Part shown: piece after piece, positions 34,136 through 46,060 of the stretch
Layout of the letters: each line of letters starts with the position of its first letter
How positions within the stretch are numbered: the first letter of the stretch is position 1
NCBI GenBank assembly: GCA_963556495.2
Contig: OY747702.1
Coordinates: 11,991,193 to 12,055,192, forward strand
Length of the DNA stretch: 64,000 nt
Direction: 5' to 3'
Origin: Valencia hispanica
Lineage: Eukaryota; Chordata; Actinopteri; Cyprinodontiformes; Valenciidae
Translations under genes and position numbers: made by a program
Notes under the pieces: generated by a model
The model's input: the letters and a program-made list of their open reading frames with translations, nothing else
Databases searched by the model: none
What the model was told of the DNA's origin: nothing

Positions 34136-34200
34136 GGCAAGGCAAATTTATTTGTATAGCACATTTTCAGCAACAGGTCAATTTACTGTGCCTTACATGG
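34136..34200 (-). mobile_element. L2-type LINE 3' tail fragment
   Basis: GCAAGGCAAATTTATTTGTA followed by TAGCACATTTTCAGCAACAG is the reverse complement of the 3' end of fish L2 elements (TGTGCTATACAAATAAA-type). The same tail, on the plus strand, ends the large L2 copy at 53.0 kb. Confidence 0.7.
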
Positions 34201-36330
34201 TTGTCAACTGATGGTTATTTTTTCTTTCAGACGATGTCATCACATAAGTCCTTCTATTAAAAGGAAAAAAAAAAATCTATCAATCAAATTCCACATAATT
34301 GGTTTAGCTGGATATAAAAAATTGTCTGAAAAGGAATGATTTATGCTCATCATGATCATCTTATCACCAAATCTTTTTCAATTGGTGAAATGAAGTTTGC
34401 TTAGAATTTCTTATGTAACTGTTGTCTTTACTGTACATGTATTGTCTACCAACTTACCATGATCTGTACCTGGTCTATACCTGTACCCTCTCTTGTCACT
34501 GACTGTGGAAATGTGCTGGTATTCTTTTTATCCACATAGATCGAGACTAAAAATATCCATAAAGGTACGTTTGTGTTGAGGTACTGCAGACAGCTTCTAA
34601 TGATAAAAAAATTAATAAAATAATTAACCTGCATATTAGTGATGATTGTTCACTAGTTTGAAATTTCCCATTTCATATCCTCTTTAAATTCGACTAATTG
34701 TCATAATTAATGCTTTTAAAGGTATGGCACATAAAATGCATTGTATTCAACTGATTAAAAGAATGTTTAATGCCTAGAATAATTGTTGCATTTTCATATC
34801 AAATAGATTGGGTTTTTTTCATCATCTGCTGCATTTTTTTCCTCACATTCATATGAACTGTTGCTCCTACTGGAATTTAACGAAATCCAAACAATCCGAT
34901 CAAGTGTTTGAAAAGCCTGAATTCCTGAAAACGTTCCCTTGTCTAGCTATCTAGGAAGCTGAGGCAGAAATTTAAAAGGCATATAAAACTTCCCCTTTCA
35001 AGAGAGGTCGAAATAAATGTGCTGTATTTTAAACATTCTGTTCAGAACATTTTTTTTTGTGGATGAACCCCTTTGTTTTGTTTTGGTCTTCCACATTTAA
35101 CATAATACAGTAAGTGTTTTGTCATTAGATTTTCAAAAAGGATTTTTCTTTTTCTTCTCTGTGGAGGTGACTATACTCGTCCCGAACTGCCTCCATTTTG
35201 TTTCCATGCCTGTATATTTTCTTTGTCCCTCTCAAATTTGGCTCAACGTTAGATTTGATTTTTCTGAATATTTTTAATTCCTCTTAGTTCAGCTGTGTTT
35301 CTGCATCTTGTTTGGAAATCATCCTCAATGGCCATCAAATGTTATATTTATAATTCCAGTCTGCATTCCTTTCATTTTCTACCTCACTACCATAAACATT
35401 ATTTTTTCTTTTAGGCCCTACCAGAATGTTTTTTTTTGTGGAAAAAGGCCACACCTATAAGTGCATCTCTGACTGTATGTTATTAAAATTAGATGAGGAA
35501 CATTTTTAATGAGGGTGTCGTCGTCAGGATTCAGCCTATGAGCAACAGCTTCTCCAGATATCGATGCACAGAGAGGAGTGGTTCAAAGAGATGGTAAAAT
35601 GCTTCTGTATGTGTTTTCCTAAATCTCCCCACAGTAATGCATGATGAGACTTATTTTTTGCATTCATATGTCTAATGTGAGGCTACCAGTGGATTTTATG
35701 ATCCAACATAAGACCCAGAAATCTGGATTCACATAATTTCATTTCAGTATACCCGTCCTATGCATATACTACCTTTCATTATTTGTATTTGATCTATTAT
35801 TTTTCGTTTTACAAACAAAATATCATTGTTTTAATTTATTTTTATTATTAACATGTATTCATTTCAAACCTCTCATTCAAATGACTCAATGCTGGTGTTA
35901 TTGTCTCTAAAAGCTGCTATAAACGCTTCCAAGAGCATAACAAATAACACAAAATTCAGTATCTTTGAGAATTTATGTATAGTACTTATAGTGTGGGACC
36001 TAAAACCCAGCCTTGAGGAACACCTCAATTTACATCTATGTAAACTAATTTACATTCATTCCTTTGTAAAAACTATTGTCCATTTTTTAAGGGACTCATT
36101 ACCTAGTTCAGTCCAACCCCTCTGATGTTAATGTTGGCATCAGAATATTCAATTTGATTATTATTATTAATTATGTTAAAATAATAAACAACTGAACTTT
36201 TCTTTAAAATCCTTTGTCTCTAATTGATGATCAACCGAGTAAAAGTTTCCTTAGGACGAGCCACATTTTTTCATACTTGCAGTATAAATATTAAAAAGTA
36301 AAGCTCCTTTTCTTTCCCAATCACAAATAC
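34201..36330. other. Intergenic, nothing recognised
   Basis: A+T-rich gene desert sequence with no supported features. Confidence 0.4.
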
Positions 36331-36339
36331 GCAGCACTT

Positions 36340-36447
36340 TGTATTCATCTATGACTAAACATCCAATTCAAGTAAAGTGAAATATTACAAATTGAAACAA
36401 AATGTGAAAATGTATAACAGATATGAATACTCTTGCAAGTCACTGTA
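36340..36447. mobile_element. Tc1-like terminal fragment
   Basis: ACAAAATGTGAAAATGTATA and GATATGAATACTCTTGCAAG, then TCACTGTA, are the inverted terminal region of the Tc1 family also seen at 11.9 kb in the opposite orientation. No transposase is nearby. Confidence 0.6.
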
Positions 36448-36585
36448 TACGTTTAACGGGGGTTTTATCTTTGAGGCGGCCATTTTGTCTTTGGGTGGAG
36501 GAAAAACTAAAGAAAATAATTCCTCTCTGTCAGTTGCTTTGTAAAATGTAGACAAACCCATGAGTGTGTGTAATCAGTGAAAGCC

Positions 36586-36937
36586 ATCCATCCATCCTAA
36601 TGCAGGGTTGCGGGGGGAGGGGCTGGTGCCAATCTCCAGCAGTCAAGGCACGAGAGGCGGGGTCCACCCTGGACAGGTCGCCAGTCCATCGCAGGGCAAC
36701 ACAGAGACACACAGGACAAACAACCATACACGCCCACATTCATACCTAAGGGCAATTTAGAGAGACCAATTCACCTAACTGTTATGTTTTTGGACTGTGG
36801 GAGGAAGCTGGAGTACCTGGAGAGAACCCACGCATGCACAGGGAGAACATGCAAACTCCATGCAGAAAGACCCCAGGCCAGGTTTTGAACCCAAGACCTT
36901 CTTGCTTCAAGGCAACAGTGCGCCACTGTGCAGCCCA
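36586..36937 (-). mobile_element. tRNA-derived SINE with 10-bp TSD
   Basis: Direct repeats AGTGAAAGCC at 36576-36585 and 36938-36947 flank the copy. Read on the minus strand, it starts with a tRNA-like head (GGGCTGCACAGTGGCGCACT) and a B-box-like GGGTTCAAAACC. It then has the body also seen at 12.3 kb and ends in an (ATGG)n tail, seen on the plus strand as ATCCATCCATCC. The head would carry an RNA polymerase III promoter. Retrotransposition would need a LINE enzyme supplied elsewhere. Confidence 0.85.
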
Positions 36938-37069
36938 AGTGAAAGCCAAATGCAGGAAATCACTCATCGGCTCACATTAGAAGAAGCCACCACAGCTACT
37001 GAAATATAGATTCCTATGTGTCTGATTCTGATTTCTATGTAACTCAAGCCATGATGTAAAAAGGTTCGA

Positions 37070-37430
37070 ACTGGCACATAGCCCATTTCCTGCTTAACAT
37101 CAGCAATGTGACATATTTTAAAGTCTTCCTTTTCCTTCTTCTTGTTCTGCCTTTAATTTAATGCCAAGGCAAAGAGGAAGGGTGAGCTCTATCGGCTTTT
37201 TTATACCCTTCCTCCGGGGCCTCTTTTCGCTCCATGTCGACACTATTAATTTAATTAAATTTTTCATTCTAGCGCTGCGCTGTAAATGAGATTTTTTTTT
37301 TCCCTTTTTCTTTTTCTTCTTGGAGGTTTGTAAAGGACAATGAGATTGTGACCAAAGGGAGATATTCACCTGCTTAAAAAAAGTGACACCTTCGATGGCC
37401 AAATAATTGAGTGAAGCCGACGTTTCTTTA
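37070..37430. promoter_or_regulatory. Candidate conserved non-coding block
   Basis: Unique-looking sequence about 11 kb downstream of slitrk4, with ATTAATTTAATTAAATTTTT (homeodomain-like sites), AGCGCTGCGCTG and pyrimidine blocks. It has no transposon features and no significant ORF. The call is an impression from base composition and motifs only. Confidence 0.2.
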
Positions 37431-38249
37431 GTGGGGATAATTATATTCAGTCACCTGATCGTTTCTGAGGTCTACTCTTTTCTGTTCTCATTTTAAACGA
37501 TGACATTCCAAGAAAAACCTAAAAATACCAAATCTGTAATCTGGGACTGTAATGATGATTTTTTGTTTGTGTATAATAATGTTTATGTCAAAAATCTAAG
37601 GACGCCATTTTGCTGCATGTTTCTGATTGAAAGTTTTCATGCTTGTGGCTTTCATTTCACTGCACCAGATTGTTTTTCCCCTTTTTCTTCAACAAAGATT
37701 TATTTTCTAAAAGCAAGCTTTATCTCTCAGCTTTTTAAACCTAATCTTTTTTGTTTCCAAAGCAGTGTGATGAGCTGCCTAAGACAGACAAAATAAAAAG
37801 GATTGAGGTAGATCTGACGGCCCGCGCTTTATTTCCAGCTCTGTTTCCAGTGCACTCATGAGCTGCCAGTTTAGATATCATTTAGCAACACATTTGCCAT
37901 TTTTCTCAACAGTAAATACGTGTTTACTCGTTTTCTGAACACATAAAGAGACACAGACACCCTATTACTGTGTCTGTGTTTTTCTGAAAGGACTGAGATA
38001 GCATGGAGGGTTAAAGTCAACCTGTCATTGTTACAGCTCCAGTGTGGCCCAGAGGTAGTCAGAATCCTCTTTAAGGGTTAGTTTGGATGTTTTAAAGTTT
38101 ATGTGATGTTTTAACGCTACTAGTTCCCGTACCGGTTTTAAAATGATGTCATATCACCGTGAGTTGTATGAAAAAGTAAATACATCCTCCGTTTTGTGAA
38201 AGGCTAACAAGCTAAACAGACATACACCGTTTGTTTTAGCTGACTTTTG

Positions 38250-38625
38250 TAGTTCAAAAGTTTGCAAAGAATCAGGTCTGCAGAGAGAAACCTGGCGCCT
38301 GACCTTCCGCCCATCCTGGACTTGTACAGGTCTAGGGTCAGGAAAAGGACAGCTAACATCTCTGCTGACCTCACACATCCTGGATACTATCGGTTGAGAT
38401 GTTCACCTTCAAGTCCGCTCTACAGAGCTATTTGAAACCAGCCGTCACGGAGACAGTATCTTCCCACAGGCTAATATAACCTGCCTTTTGCTTTGGATTA
38501 AAAAAAATAAAAATTCTGAAGCTAATATATTTATAATTAATGTCTGTACTCTGAGCGTATGAAACCGAAGCCATGTTCCATGTTTATGCACACCAACTTG
38601 GGCAATAAAGTTGAACCCGATTCTA
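38250..38625 (+). mobile_element. LINE 3' fragment (Rex1/L2-like)
   Basis: The plus-strand translation near 38284-38385 reads RNLAPDLPPILDLYRSRVRK, then ANISADLTHPGY. It is homologous to the SLPSLQDMYTSRTLGRAGRI and ADPSHPGH blocks at 41.5 kb, the C-terminal part of a CR1/L2/Rex1-type polyprotein. A 3' UTR with GGGCAATAAAGTTGAACCC follows. The copy is heavily truncated. Confidence 0.6.
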
Positions 38626-40379
38626 AAACTGGGCTACGACACATTAGGAGATGTTAAGTGTCTACAATTTCCGATGAGGCCGTTGTTAAACTTGGTGCTG
38701 GTTTGTCCTGCCGAACAAGCTCAATGTTTCTACAGTATGTGAAGCTGCATTGATTGAGGTCTGTATTGACCAGCTGATCAGGCAATTTAAGGCGAAAGTG
38801 GAGCAGCACCACCATGGTCTGGTGTCACAAACATTATTTTTTGCCAAAGACACACATTGTTAAGCTGGTTGCAAAGTGTGCTGAGACATGACTGCACATC
38901 AGAATCAAACTGATAAATCATCAGTCTCCACAGATGGATTTTACCCTTTACAATGGAGACCCCTGGGAAAATTAGATTTTAAATGATTTTGATGATGGAA
39001 AATCTTCTCTCAATAGATAAAAAGACAATGTAAAAGCGGTGTTTTGTTTAAAAAAAATGTCTTTGTTCACATGGTAACAAATAATGGCATGTTGGAAAAG
39101 TATTTATACCCTTTCGTTGGCCTAACAGCAATCAAACGCTTGTTATATTTGCTGGACAGCTTCTAACGTTTTTGATCATTCTTGTTCTGGCATTTTAGAG
39201 CTTGAAAGGCTTCTTTGCAAACACCCGAATATTTCCGTCCCTCCACAGAGTGTGGAATTAGTCACATCAGGACACTTCAACGTTGGTATTCTTTCCTCTG
39301 TCCAGATAGATAATCCGAAGAGCTCAACTAAAGATTAGCAAGAGAACTGGATAAATGTTTTTTTTGTTTGTTTGTATGTTTGTTTTTCTATTTTTTATGT
39401 GACCTGTTTTGTGTTATTTTATCATTATCTTGTGCATTTGGCTTGGCTAAGCAGAGCTAGGACCGTACTAAAAACAACACAACTGCACTGAAGAGTCACG
39501 GTTGCGCTTTAAAAGATCATTAAAATCCCTATTATTTGGGAGGTAGACCTTGGAAAATCATTGATAAACTAATTTGTGTGAGGTGTGGGGGCGACTATTT
39601 GTGTATCAGGGCAAGAGGTTGTGATTAATCTGTTCATGTTTACTCTGGTTGCAAACGTACACCTGTTTCCGTTTTATCACATTGATCCATGAGGGATCGA
39701 TGAAGACGAGGGAACATTTGCAGACAAGTGGAGGAGACCTTTGAGACTACCCCTTGTTGCTCCATGCTTCTTGTGTGTGTTTGTGTGTGCATGTGTGTGT
39801 GCGTGTGTTTATGTGTTTCCCAGGGGAATGCGTCAGAGGCCTTCCTTTTGCTCTGGCTGTCTCTAATCAATAACTTATATCACATAATGGAACCCGATGC
39901 TTCAAGAGCATTCCCAAAGTGACAGCTAAAAAAAACACACACACAAAAAAAGCCAATCTAGATGTAATGTGCGCTGCTTGTTAACGCTTACACACACAAG
40001 AGCAATTAGAGTGACCTCAAGAGAAGTCAGGGAAATGTTTCTGTTTGTTCTTACATATTCCTTTTATCATCGCCGCGTTGCTGTCCTGCCGTTTTTAGGA
40101 AAGATGTCTGGAAAGCAGCAAAGACTCTTTGACAGGTGATCTTTAATTAGTGCAACACCAAGCATCTCCTTGGAAACCGCCCTAAGCTGCCTCCAGTTAT
40201 AGCTGCATTCATCCTTCTTCCTCTCTCTCTCTCTCTGGCTGCCAGTCTGTCTCGTTGGTCTTCCTCGCTCTGTCTCTGTCCATCCATCCATCGTCTCATT
40301 TTGCTGTCCCCTCTCCCTCTCCCTCTCTCTTTGCTGTACCTGAGTTGAATTATGATCCATAGTCTTAGCAGATACATTG
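38626..40379. other. Intergenic, with a GT-rich microsatellite
   Basis: No gene was recognised. An interrupted (GT)n stretch lies at about 39772-39815. Patches such as 39860-40060 are unique-looking. Pyrimidine-rich CTCTCTCT runs occur at 40221-40235 and 40311-40330. Confidence 0.35.
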
Positions 40380-40720
40380 TGATTGATTGGGCTTTTCAGC
40401 TAACTAATGAATTGGCCCCTCAAGGACGTGTAGCAGGCCAGCTTTGGTAATAATGTGGACTCTGCTGAAGGCAGCTTAAAGACTCCTGACACCACAGATT
40501 TAGCGCTTACGCTGTTTATTTGGATTGGGCCTTAGCAGTGAGCTTGTTGGGGTTTAATTTTTAAATAGCCTCCAATTCCATTCATAATAGCTTTTTGGAT
40601 ATTGTCTCATTTTGCTCAACACATTTCAGCAGAATTATGTATTCTCTATGAAGATGTTGCAAATTAGGTTATTCACATAGCGAAGCATCAGAGTCTGAGA
40701 AGCACTTAAAACCAATTTCA
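40380..40720. promoter_or_regulatory. Candidate conserved non-coding block
   Basis: About 340 bp of unique, balanced-composition DNA with TCAGCTAACTAATGAATTGG, TTTGGTAATAATGTGGACTC and CATTCATAATAGC-type homeodomain/POU-like words and no ORF. It resembles deeply conserved enhancers near neurodevelopmental genes, but only alignment to other fish could show that. Confidence 0.25.
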
Positions 40721-41394
40721 CCATTTTACACTTTGCAGTGGTTCTCTGTCGCAATTATGCATTTGCTCCAGTAGAAAAAGAAGTCATTCCATTTATAGCT
40801 TTTATCTCAGCCAGCTGTAGGTTTAGCTACTCTCAACACTGTCTTATAAAAAAACTAACATCTAAATCTAGAGTTTTCTTCATCTCTGTCGAGGTTTTAA
40901 AGGGACTACCTACATCAGACACATCTCTCGAAGTTAAGCTCCATTGGTTCTAAATCAACTTGAGCATTTAAATGTGTTGCCCATAGGAGTTGTTAGTAAT
41001 TGTTAACAGTTCAAGATTTAGAGTAAAGTACTTTATTTAAGGAGAATAGTTTACTATAAAAAAGCATTGAAGAATTGGAAAAGAATAAAGGATAAATTAA
41101 AACTGGTGTTAGTGTTTTTATTGTGTGAGAAGAAATACTTGCAGTTGCAAATCAAGATCTAACACCAGGATTATTTTCTTTAATTGAGGTAGTGAAGTCC
41201 AATGTGATGTAGCAGAAGGAGATGGAGTAAGTTGATTGATGGCAAATAAAATATTTTACTAAAATAAAAATGTATTGGTGTTCTTTTTCCTAACCTCTTC
41301 AGTATGATTGCCCCCTCTCCTGTGGGGGGGGGGGGGGTGTATCTGCAGCAATCCAAACATGTAGCATACTATAATCCAAAGTAATAGGGAGAGG
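40721..41394. other. Intergenic, with a 14-base poly-G run
   Basis: There is no recognisable gene. The run of 14 G at 41324-41337 lies between A+T-rich sequence and the adjoining LINE fragment. Confidence 0.4.
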
Positions 41395-41940
41395 GGGGGG
41401 ACTCAGCTAAAAGCCACACTCAAGCATTGGCGCCACCATCAAGGACAAACAGAGACTGCAGCGTGTGGTGCGCTCTGCTGAGAAGGTGATTGGCTGCAGA
41501 CTCCCATCTCTGCAGGACATGTACACCTCCAGGACACTTGGGCGTGCAGGTCGGATCACAGCCGACCCTTCTCACCCTGGACACAGACTGTTTGACCTGC
41601 TCCCCTCAGGCAGGAAGCTCCGGTCCATTCGGACCAGAACCTCTCGCCATAAGAACAGTTTCTTCCCCTCTGCTGTTGGACTCATGAACAATAACCATAA
41701 GACTGTTCCCACCACCCGCTCAGTTACATGACCCATATTGTGGTTTTTTTTGCACCTGTCTGATTTGCACCGATCGTTACCTGCACTCATGTATATATCA
41801 ATCTGTTTAGCATATTATATTTTTATTTAAGTGTATGTCTGTTAGTTCTTGTATGTTTGCACAAAGTACCACAGCAATTTCCTAATGTTGTAAACCTACC
41901 CAACATTTAGCAGTAAAACCCTTTCTGTTTCTGATTCTGA
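41395..41940 (+). mobile_element. LINE 3' fragment (Rex1/L2-like)
   Basis: The open frame 41465-41731 reads VRSAEKVIGCRLPSLQDMYT and continues with DPSHPGHRLFDLLPSGRK and RTSRHKNSFFPSAVGLMNN. This is the conserved C-terminal tail of CR1/L2/Rex1-group retrotransposon ORF2. The 3' UTR ends near TTTCTGTTTCTGATTCTGAC. The endonuclease and reverse transcriptase parts are missing, so this is a 5'-truncated copy. Confidence 0.75.
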
Positions 41941-43230
41941 CAAGCTAAACACAATCCTTTTTTTTTCTTAAGCTGAACACAGTTTAAAAGCCACAAGATG
42001 ACATGAAATCATAACAGTAATCCCCCATGTTTTAGCGTTCTTTTGAGATCAAGATTGGAGGGGAAGGGGTCGGTGGGGGTCACCTTGGAAGAAAGGGTGA
42101 AAAAGGGGACCTCGTACATTAAACTGTTACCATGTTTATCGATGGCTGATATATTCAATGCCTCCAGCGTCTGTTTTAGCTAGCTGGAAGTTTGACAGCA
42201 GATAAAAATGAGATGGATGTCTTTTCTTTGGTAAAACATCTTAAAATTAAATGTACCATACGCTCCAAAAAAATGACATAAAGATAGTATGCAGTGGTAA
42301 AATTAAATAAATAAACATATATATCCTTCATATTTGTTTCAGGGTAATTAAAGCCGAACCCATTATGCTTTAAGCTAAGTTAAGCCAAATGCTAGACAGA
42401 CAATTAGGAACCATAACCTAATAAAGGATGCACTAAACGACTTAGCTATTTAGTTTAACTAGCTGAATGTGTGTCAAAGTCTTGTGAAATGACAACACGT
42501 CCATTATACTAAATCTAATTGTGACTGGAATTCAATTTCTCTTCTTTCTTAGGAATGTTTAAAAAAAAGTCATATTTTCCTCCTTCTAGCATACATATTC
42601 CTTACAGTTTTGCTTCTAAATGCTGGATAGATTTAGCAGCAGGTTGGTAAATACAGTGAAAAAATAATGCAGGGTACTGGTGCTACAAGTCTGAATAGGT
42701 TAAGAGGTGGCCTTTGCAGTACATGGCTAGTTCTGGTGTCATGTGACCAACATAGCTAGCTTAGATAGCTAGTCACTAGTGGAACAAGTCTGGGTTTTGT
42801 GGGCCTGTAAGACCAATTTACTGGAGTATTCAAAAGCATAACAGTTAGACAGTCATAGGCAGAGAGCTAAACAAAATAGTGTGAGCTATAGTACTGTGAT
42901 AGAAAAGGTCAACATTGAAATCATTGTGAATTTGGTGGTGGTTACAAACATGGCTAACAATAGAGGGTAGAAAATATTCAACACTTTACATGTCTCAAGG
43001 TGTCTGCTATCTACAAAATAAGCCAAGAGGGAGGTTGTAAAAAGACCTTTGCAGTGATACCTACTTAAAAAATAAATTAAATAAGTTACATTAGAAAGAA
43101 AAATATTTTGTTGTGTGACTCACAAAAATCTGAAGCTATAGCTAGCTACCAGGAACAGGCTATTAGTTCCAGTGCAGGAGATCAGTCTACAGAGAAAGCT
43201 GCCTAAATTAAGACGAGTCAATATGTTAAA
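41941..43230. other. Intergenic, nothing recognised
   Basis: A+T-rich sequence containing several TAGCTAGCT words but no identifiable gene or repeat family. Confidence 0.4.
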
Positions 43231-43231
43231 A

Positions 43232-43425
43232 TAGTTGCGGCTGTGGCTCAATTGGAGTAGTCCTCTTGCAATTTGAAAGTTGTGGGTTTGATTCCAGCTT
43301 CCACTTGCCACATGTCAACTTGGAAGGAAGGCACTTAACCCAAAATCTGCATATCAGTGTACTGTATGTGCGACTGGGTGATTGTTGCTTTATTGCAAAG
43401 CGCTTTGAATTATAGGTATGAAATA
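43232..43425 (+). mobile_element. tRNA-headed SINE (V-SINE-like)
   Basis: A tRNA-like head holds an A-box (TGGCTCAATTGGAG) and a B-box (GGGTTTGATTCC). It is followed by the body GGAAGGCACTTAACCC, which recalls the conserved V domain (GGGCAAGGCACTTAACC). It ends near AAAGCGCTTTGAATTAT. Its head differs from that of the 12.3 and 36.6 kb SINEs, so it is a second family. Confidence 0.75.
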
Positions 43426-44754
43426 ATTCTAAGTTCATTTACTGAATTGCGTTTAGTTTGGTTTCCATTTACTGTTAAAAATTGTACCAATACAGTTAAT
43501 CAACAACATTTTTTGGGGAGAGAGTCACCAATTAATGAAACTCTAGGTGGTAAAAAAGCATTTGCTGGTTTACTTTGTTCCTTTGTCACTTCATGCACGT
43601 TAAACTTTGGTCTCTCAGCCAACAATGAGTTAATTTATCCGGTGTTGCTCAGTGTTTGGGTTTTTAAAATCCAAATGATTGCTGTCATTGAGAAAATATC
43701 TTGATTGGTAAAATTTTGAGTAATTTTCTTGTCAGATTTAGTTTGATCAGCCTCAGAGCCATTTAGAAGACATCGGAGGAGCCGAAATTCCTATTTCTCA
43801 TGCGTGCAGACAGCTGCTTCCTGTGGATACAAAGCGAAACTATTTTGAGCATAAAAAGAGGTTCCGCCGCATACTGTATCTACAAATGGAATTCTGTTTG
43901 CATTGTCCCTTTTTGAATATTTTACCACACTGAAGGGGTAGCAGGATTCTCAGTACCATAAAGAGTAACTTCCTAGCAGTCATGTACATTGCTTAAATTG
44001 CTCCGTTACTATCTAAAACAACACATCCATCAGTAAGCTCTTCATGTATTGTTCTTCTCATTAGATTGTCATAAGAGAAATAAAATGTTAAATTGCTGTT
44101 AACTTAAACAACATAGGAGCAGGCCACGTTTTTTATAATCCCAGTATTGAACGTGGCTTCAGTTGACAGCCAGTTGTATCTCGTTAAGCTGGGCTACATT
44201 GGCTTGTTCTATGTGTTAATCCCCGTTGCTGAATGAAAATTGAGTCAGCACCGGCTGCAAAGGCCCGTCACGCTCAACCAAGTGTGTGGGTACAAAGAAT
44301 AGTCAGGACCAGGTGCACGGCCATAATGTTAATTGAGCTTTTACTGTGCTGATAAATGACACGCAAAAACATATTACAGCTCAGCTTTCCAAAGCAGAAA
44401 ATGAACAGCAAGTTCAACTTAACTATCACAGTTAACAGAGAGTTTTCGTGAATTATTTGTCAAATGCAACAATGGCCATATCCTATTTACAGGTGACATT
44501 AAAATGATAGAGTAAATATTGCTGGTATAACTGGATAAAAGGTTTCACTATTTCAAATATATAGACCATCACTTAAAAGGGCAATATGATTTGATCTTCA
44601 TGTGTTTATTGAATGTTCATATTTTCAAGTTTTCATGTTTTTTGGGGAAAATAAGACCCAACTCACAACTTGTGGCTGATTTTGAAGTCTTCTCAGTATG
44701 GCCATGTTGGCAGGAACTGATTTTATTGTGATTGATGTTCAGTAGGTGAATCCG
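43426..44754. other. Intergenic, with a possible conserved block
   Basis: No gene was recognised. The segment 44090-44300 (for example GTTGCTGAATGAAAATTGAG and TCAGCACCGGCTGCAAAGGC) is unique-looking and could be regulatory. Confidence 0.25.
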
Positions 44755-44950
44755 CATCCATCCATCCATGGACCTGTACTTATCTAAGATTTGGGCTGCC
44801 GATGTAACAAGCAGTTGGTACCCCAAACATCCCTTTCCTCAGTGATGCTTTTAATCTCGTTGTGGGGATCTCCAAAGGTGGGAGGTACATAGTCCAACTC
44901 GAGAGTTGTAGGTCTGCCCAAAACGGGGTGTCAAGAAGCCATCTTGATTA
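44755..44950 (-). mobile_element. RTE-type LINE 3' fragment
   Basis: It starts with ATCCATCCATCCATGG, the reverse complement of an (ATGG)n tail. It continues with GGAGGTACATAGTCCAACTC and GGTCTGCCCAAAAC, which resemble the reverse complement of the C-terminal RRGRP-TRWRDYV region of RTE-type ORFs. It is a short, diverged copy. Confidence 0.6.
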
Positions 44951-45744
44951 GGTATCTGTACTTTAACAAGTTTTGGTGTCGACAAGAAAGGCTTCTCTCT
45001 AAGTTTCTCATCTAAACACCAATTATTGTGATGCTCCCTTTAAAGGTTGGGGTTAACAAAAAGCTTGTGAGCTCACTAGGCATGATGCACTTTACAGGAT
45101 AACAGGTCCCATCCATCTGTCCATAGATCTTCCACCTAATCATTTAATCATGTACTCGTCTTTAATCCAAACACAGCATATTTTATTCAGCCTAATCCAA
45201 TAAAATTCACAATCATACCTCATAGATCAGTACCTTCGAAAGTATAGTAGTTCTAATACAATAGTCAGATACAGCAGGTTATATAAAACCAGTCATCTCT
45301 ATCCAAAAAAATCAGAAACTCTTTTAAGAAAAGAGAAGGTTTCTCCTTACTTGTGTTTGGATATGAGCAATGATCAGGGGTTGTGTTGACCGAATACTTT
45401 CCGTATTTGACAGTTTTTTTTAAATGGTGGTGGAAAAATCTGATGACCATCAGTCATTTTGACAGATTGCAATTCACACTCCTGACCACTTGGTGCACAC
45501 ATGCAGACATTTTCAACTTTATGCACAGAATTCACATAACTAATCAATCAAAGGAGGATTCCAATGAGAGCATCTGAGCATCATGTCAGACCTGGACTCA
45601 ATACATCCCGCTATCAGGGAGCTGACAGCACTTTAAAGAGTTATGGGTAAAAATAGATTATGACCAGATTTTTTTTACCCCCATCAGTCAAAATGACTGA
45701 CAACAAAATATTGTAGCGCGAACTCTGGCAAGCATATATCAGTA
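44951..45744. other. Intergenic, nothing firm recognised
   Basis: CCATCCATCTGTCCATAGAT near 45110 may be another RTE tail. The rest is A+T-rich without features. Confidence 0.35.
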
Positions 45745-46060
45745 AGGATCTAACAACCTGCCTTATAGCGTGTTGGTTGGGCTACACAAAACCACTGGAA
45801 GTGTTCTGTGATATCTGGCACCAAACTGTTAGCAGCAGATCTTTTGAGTCTTGTATATTACAAAATTGGGCCCCCATGGATCATTCTTCTTTTTCTGACA
45901 GTGTTGAACAGGATTGGGATTTAGGAAATTTAGAGGCCAAGTCAACAGTTCCACCAAGTTTTACTTGCTGGCTAATACATCCCACCCACCACCAGGTGTT
46001 ATGATGTAATGGCAATTATTGTTCGTCACATCACCCGCCAAAATGTTATGCCTCATTTTT
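45745..46060 (-). mobile_element. Internally deleted Tc1-like element
   Basis: Two blocks known from a common fish Tc1-type element are joined. The left reads GGGATTTAGGAAATTTAGAG and GCCAAGTCAACAG (near the C-terminal coding end). The right reads GCTGGCTAATACATCCCACC through CAAAATGTTATGCC (the transposase start side and terminal repeat). Everything between them has been lost, making a small non-autonomous derivative. Confidence 0.6.

Noticed and set aside
38154..38378. 74-codon minus-strand ORF
   Set aside because: It lies opposite a recognisable LINE C-terminal coding relic on the plus strand.
38640..39260. Possible Tc1 relic (AAAGTATTTATACCCTTTCG)
   Set aside because: The short phrase recalls Tc1 ends but there are no matching inverted repeat and no transposase blocks.
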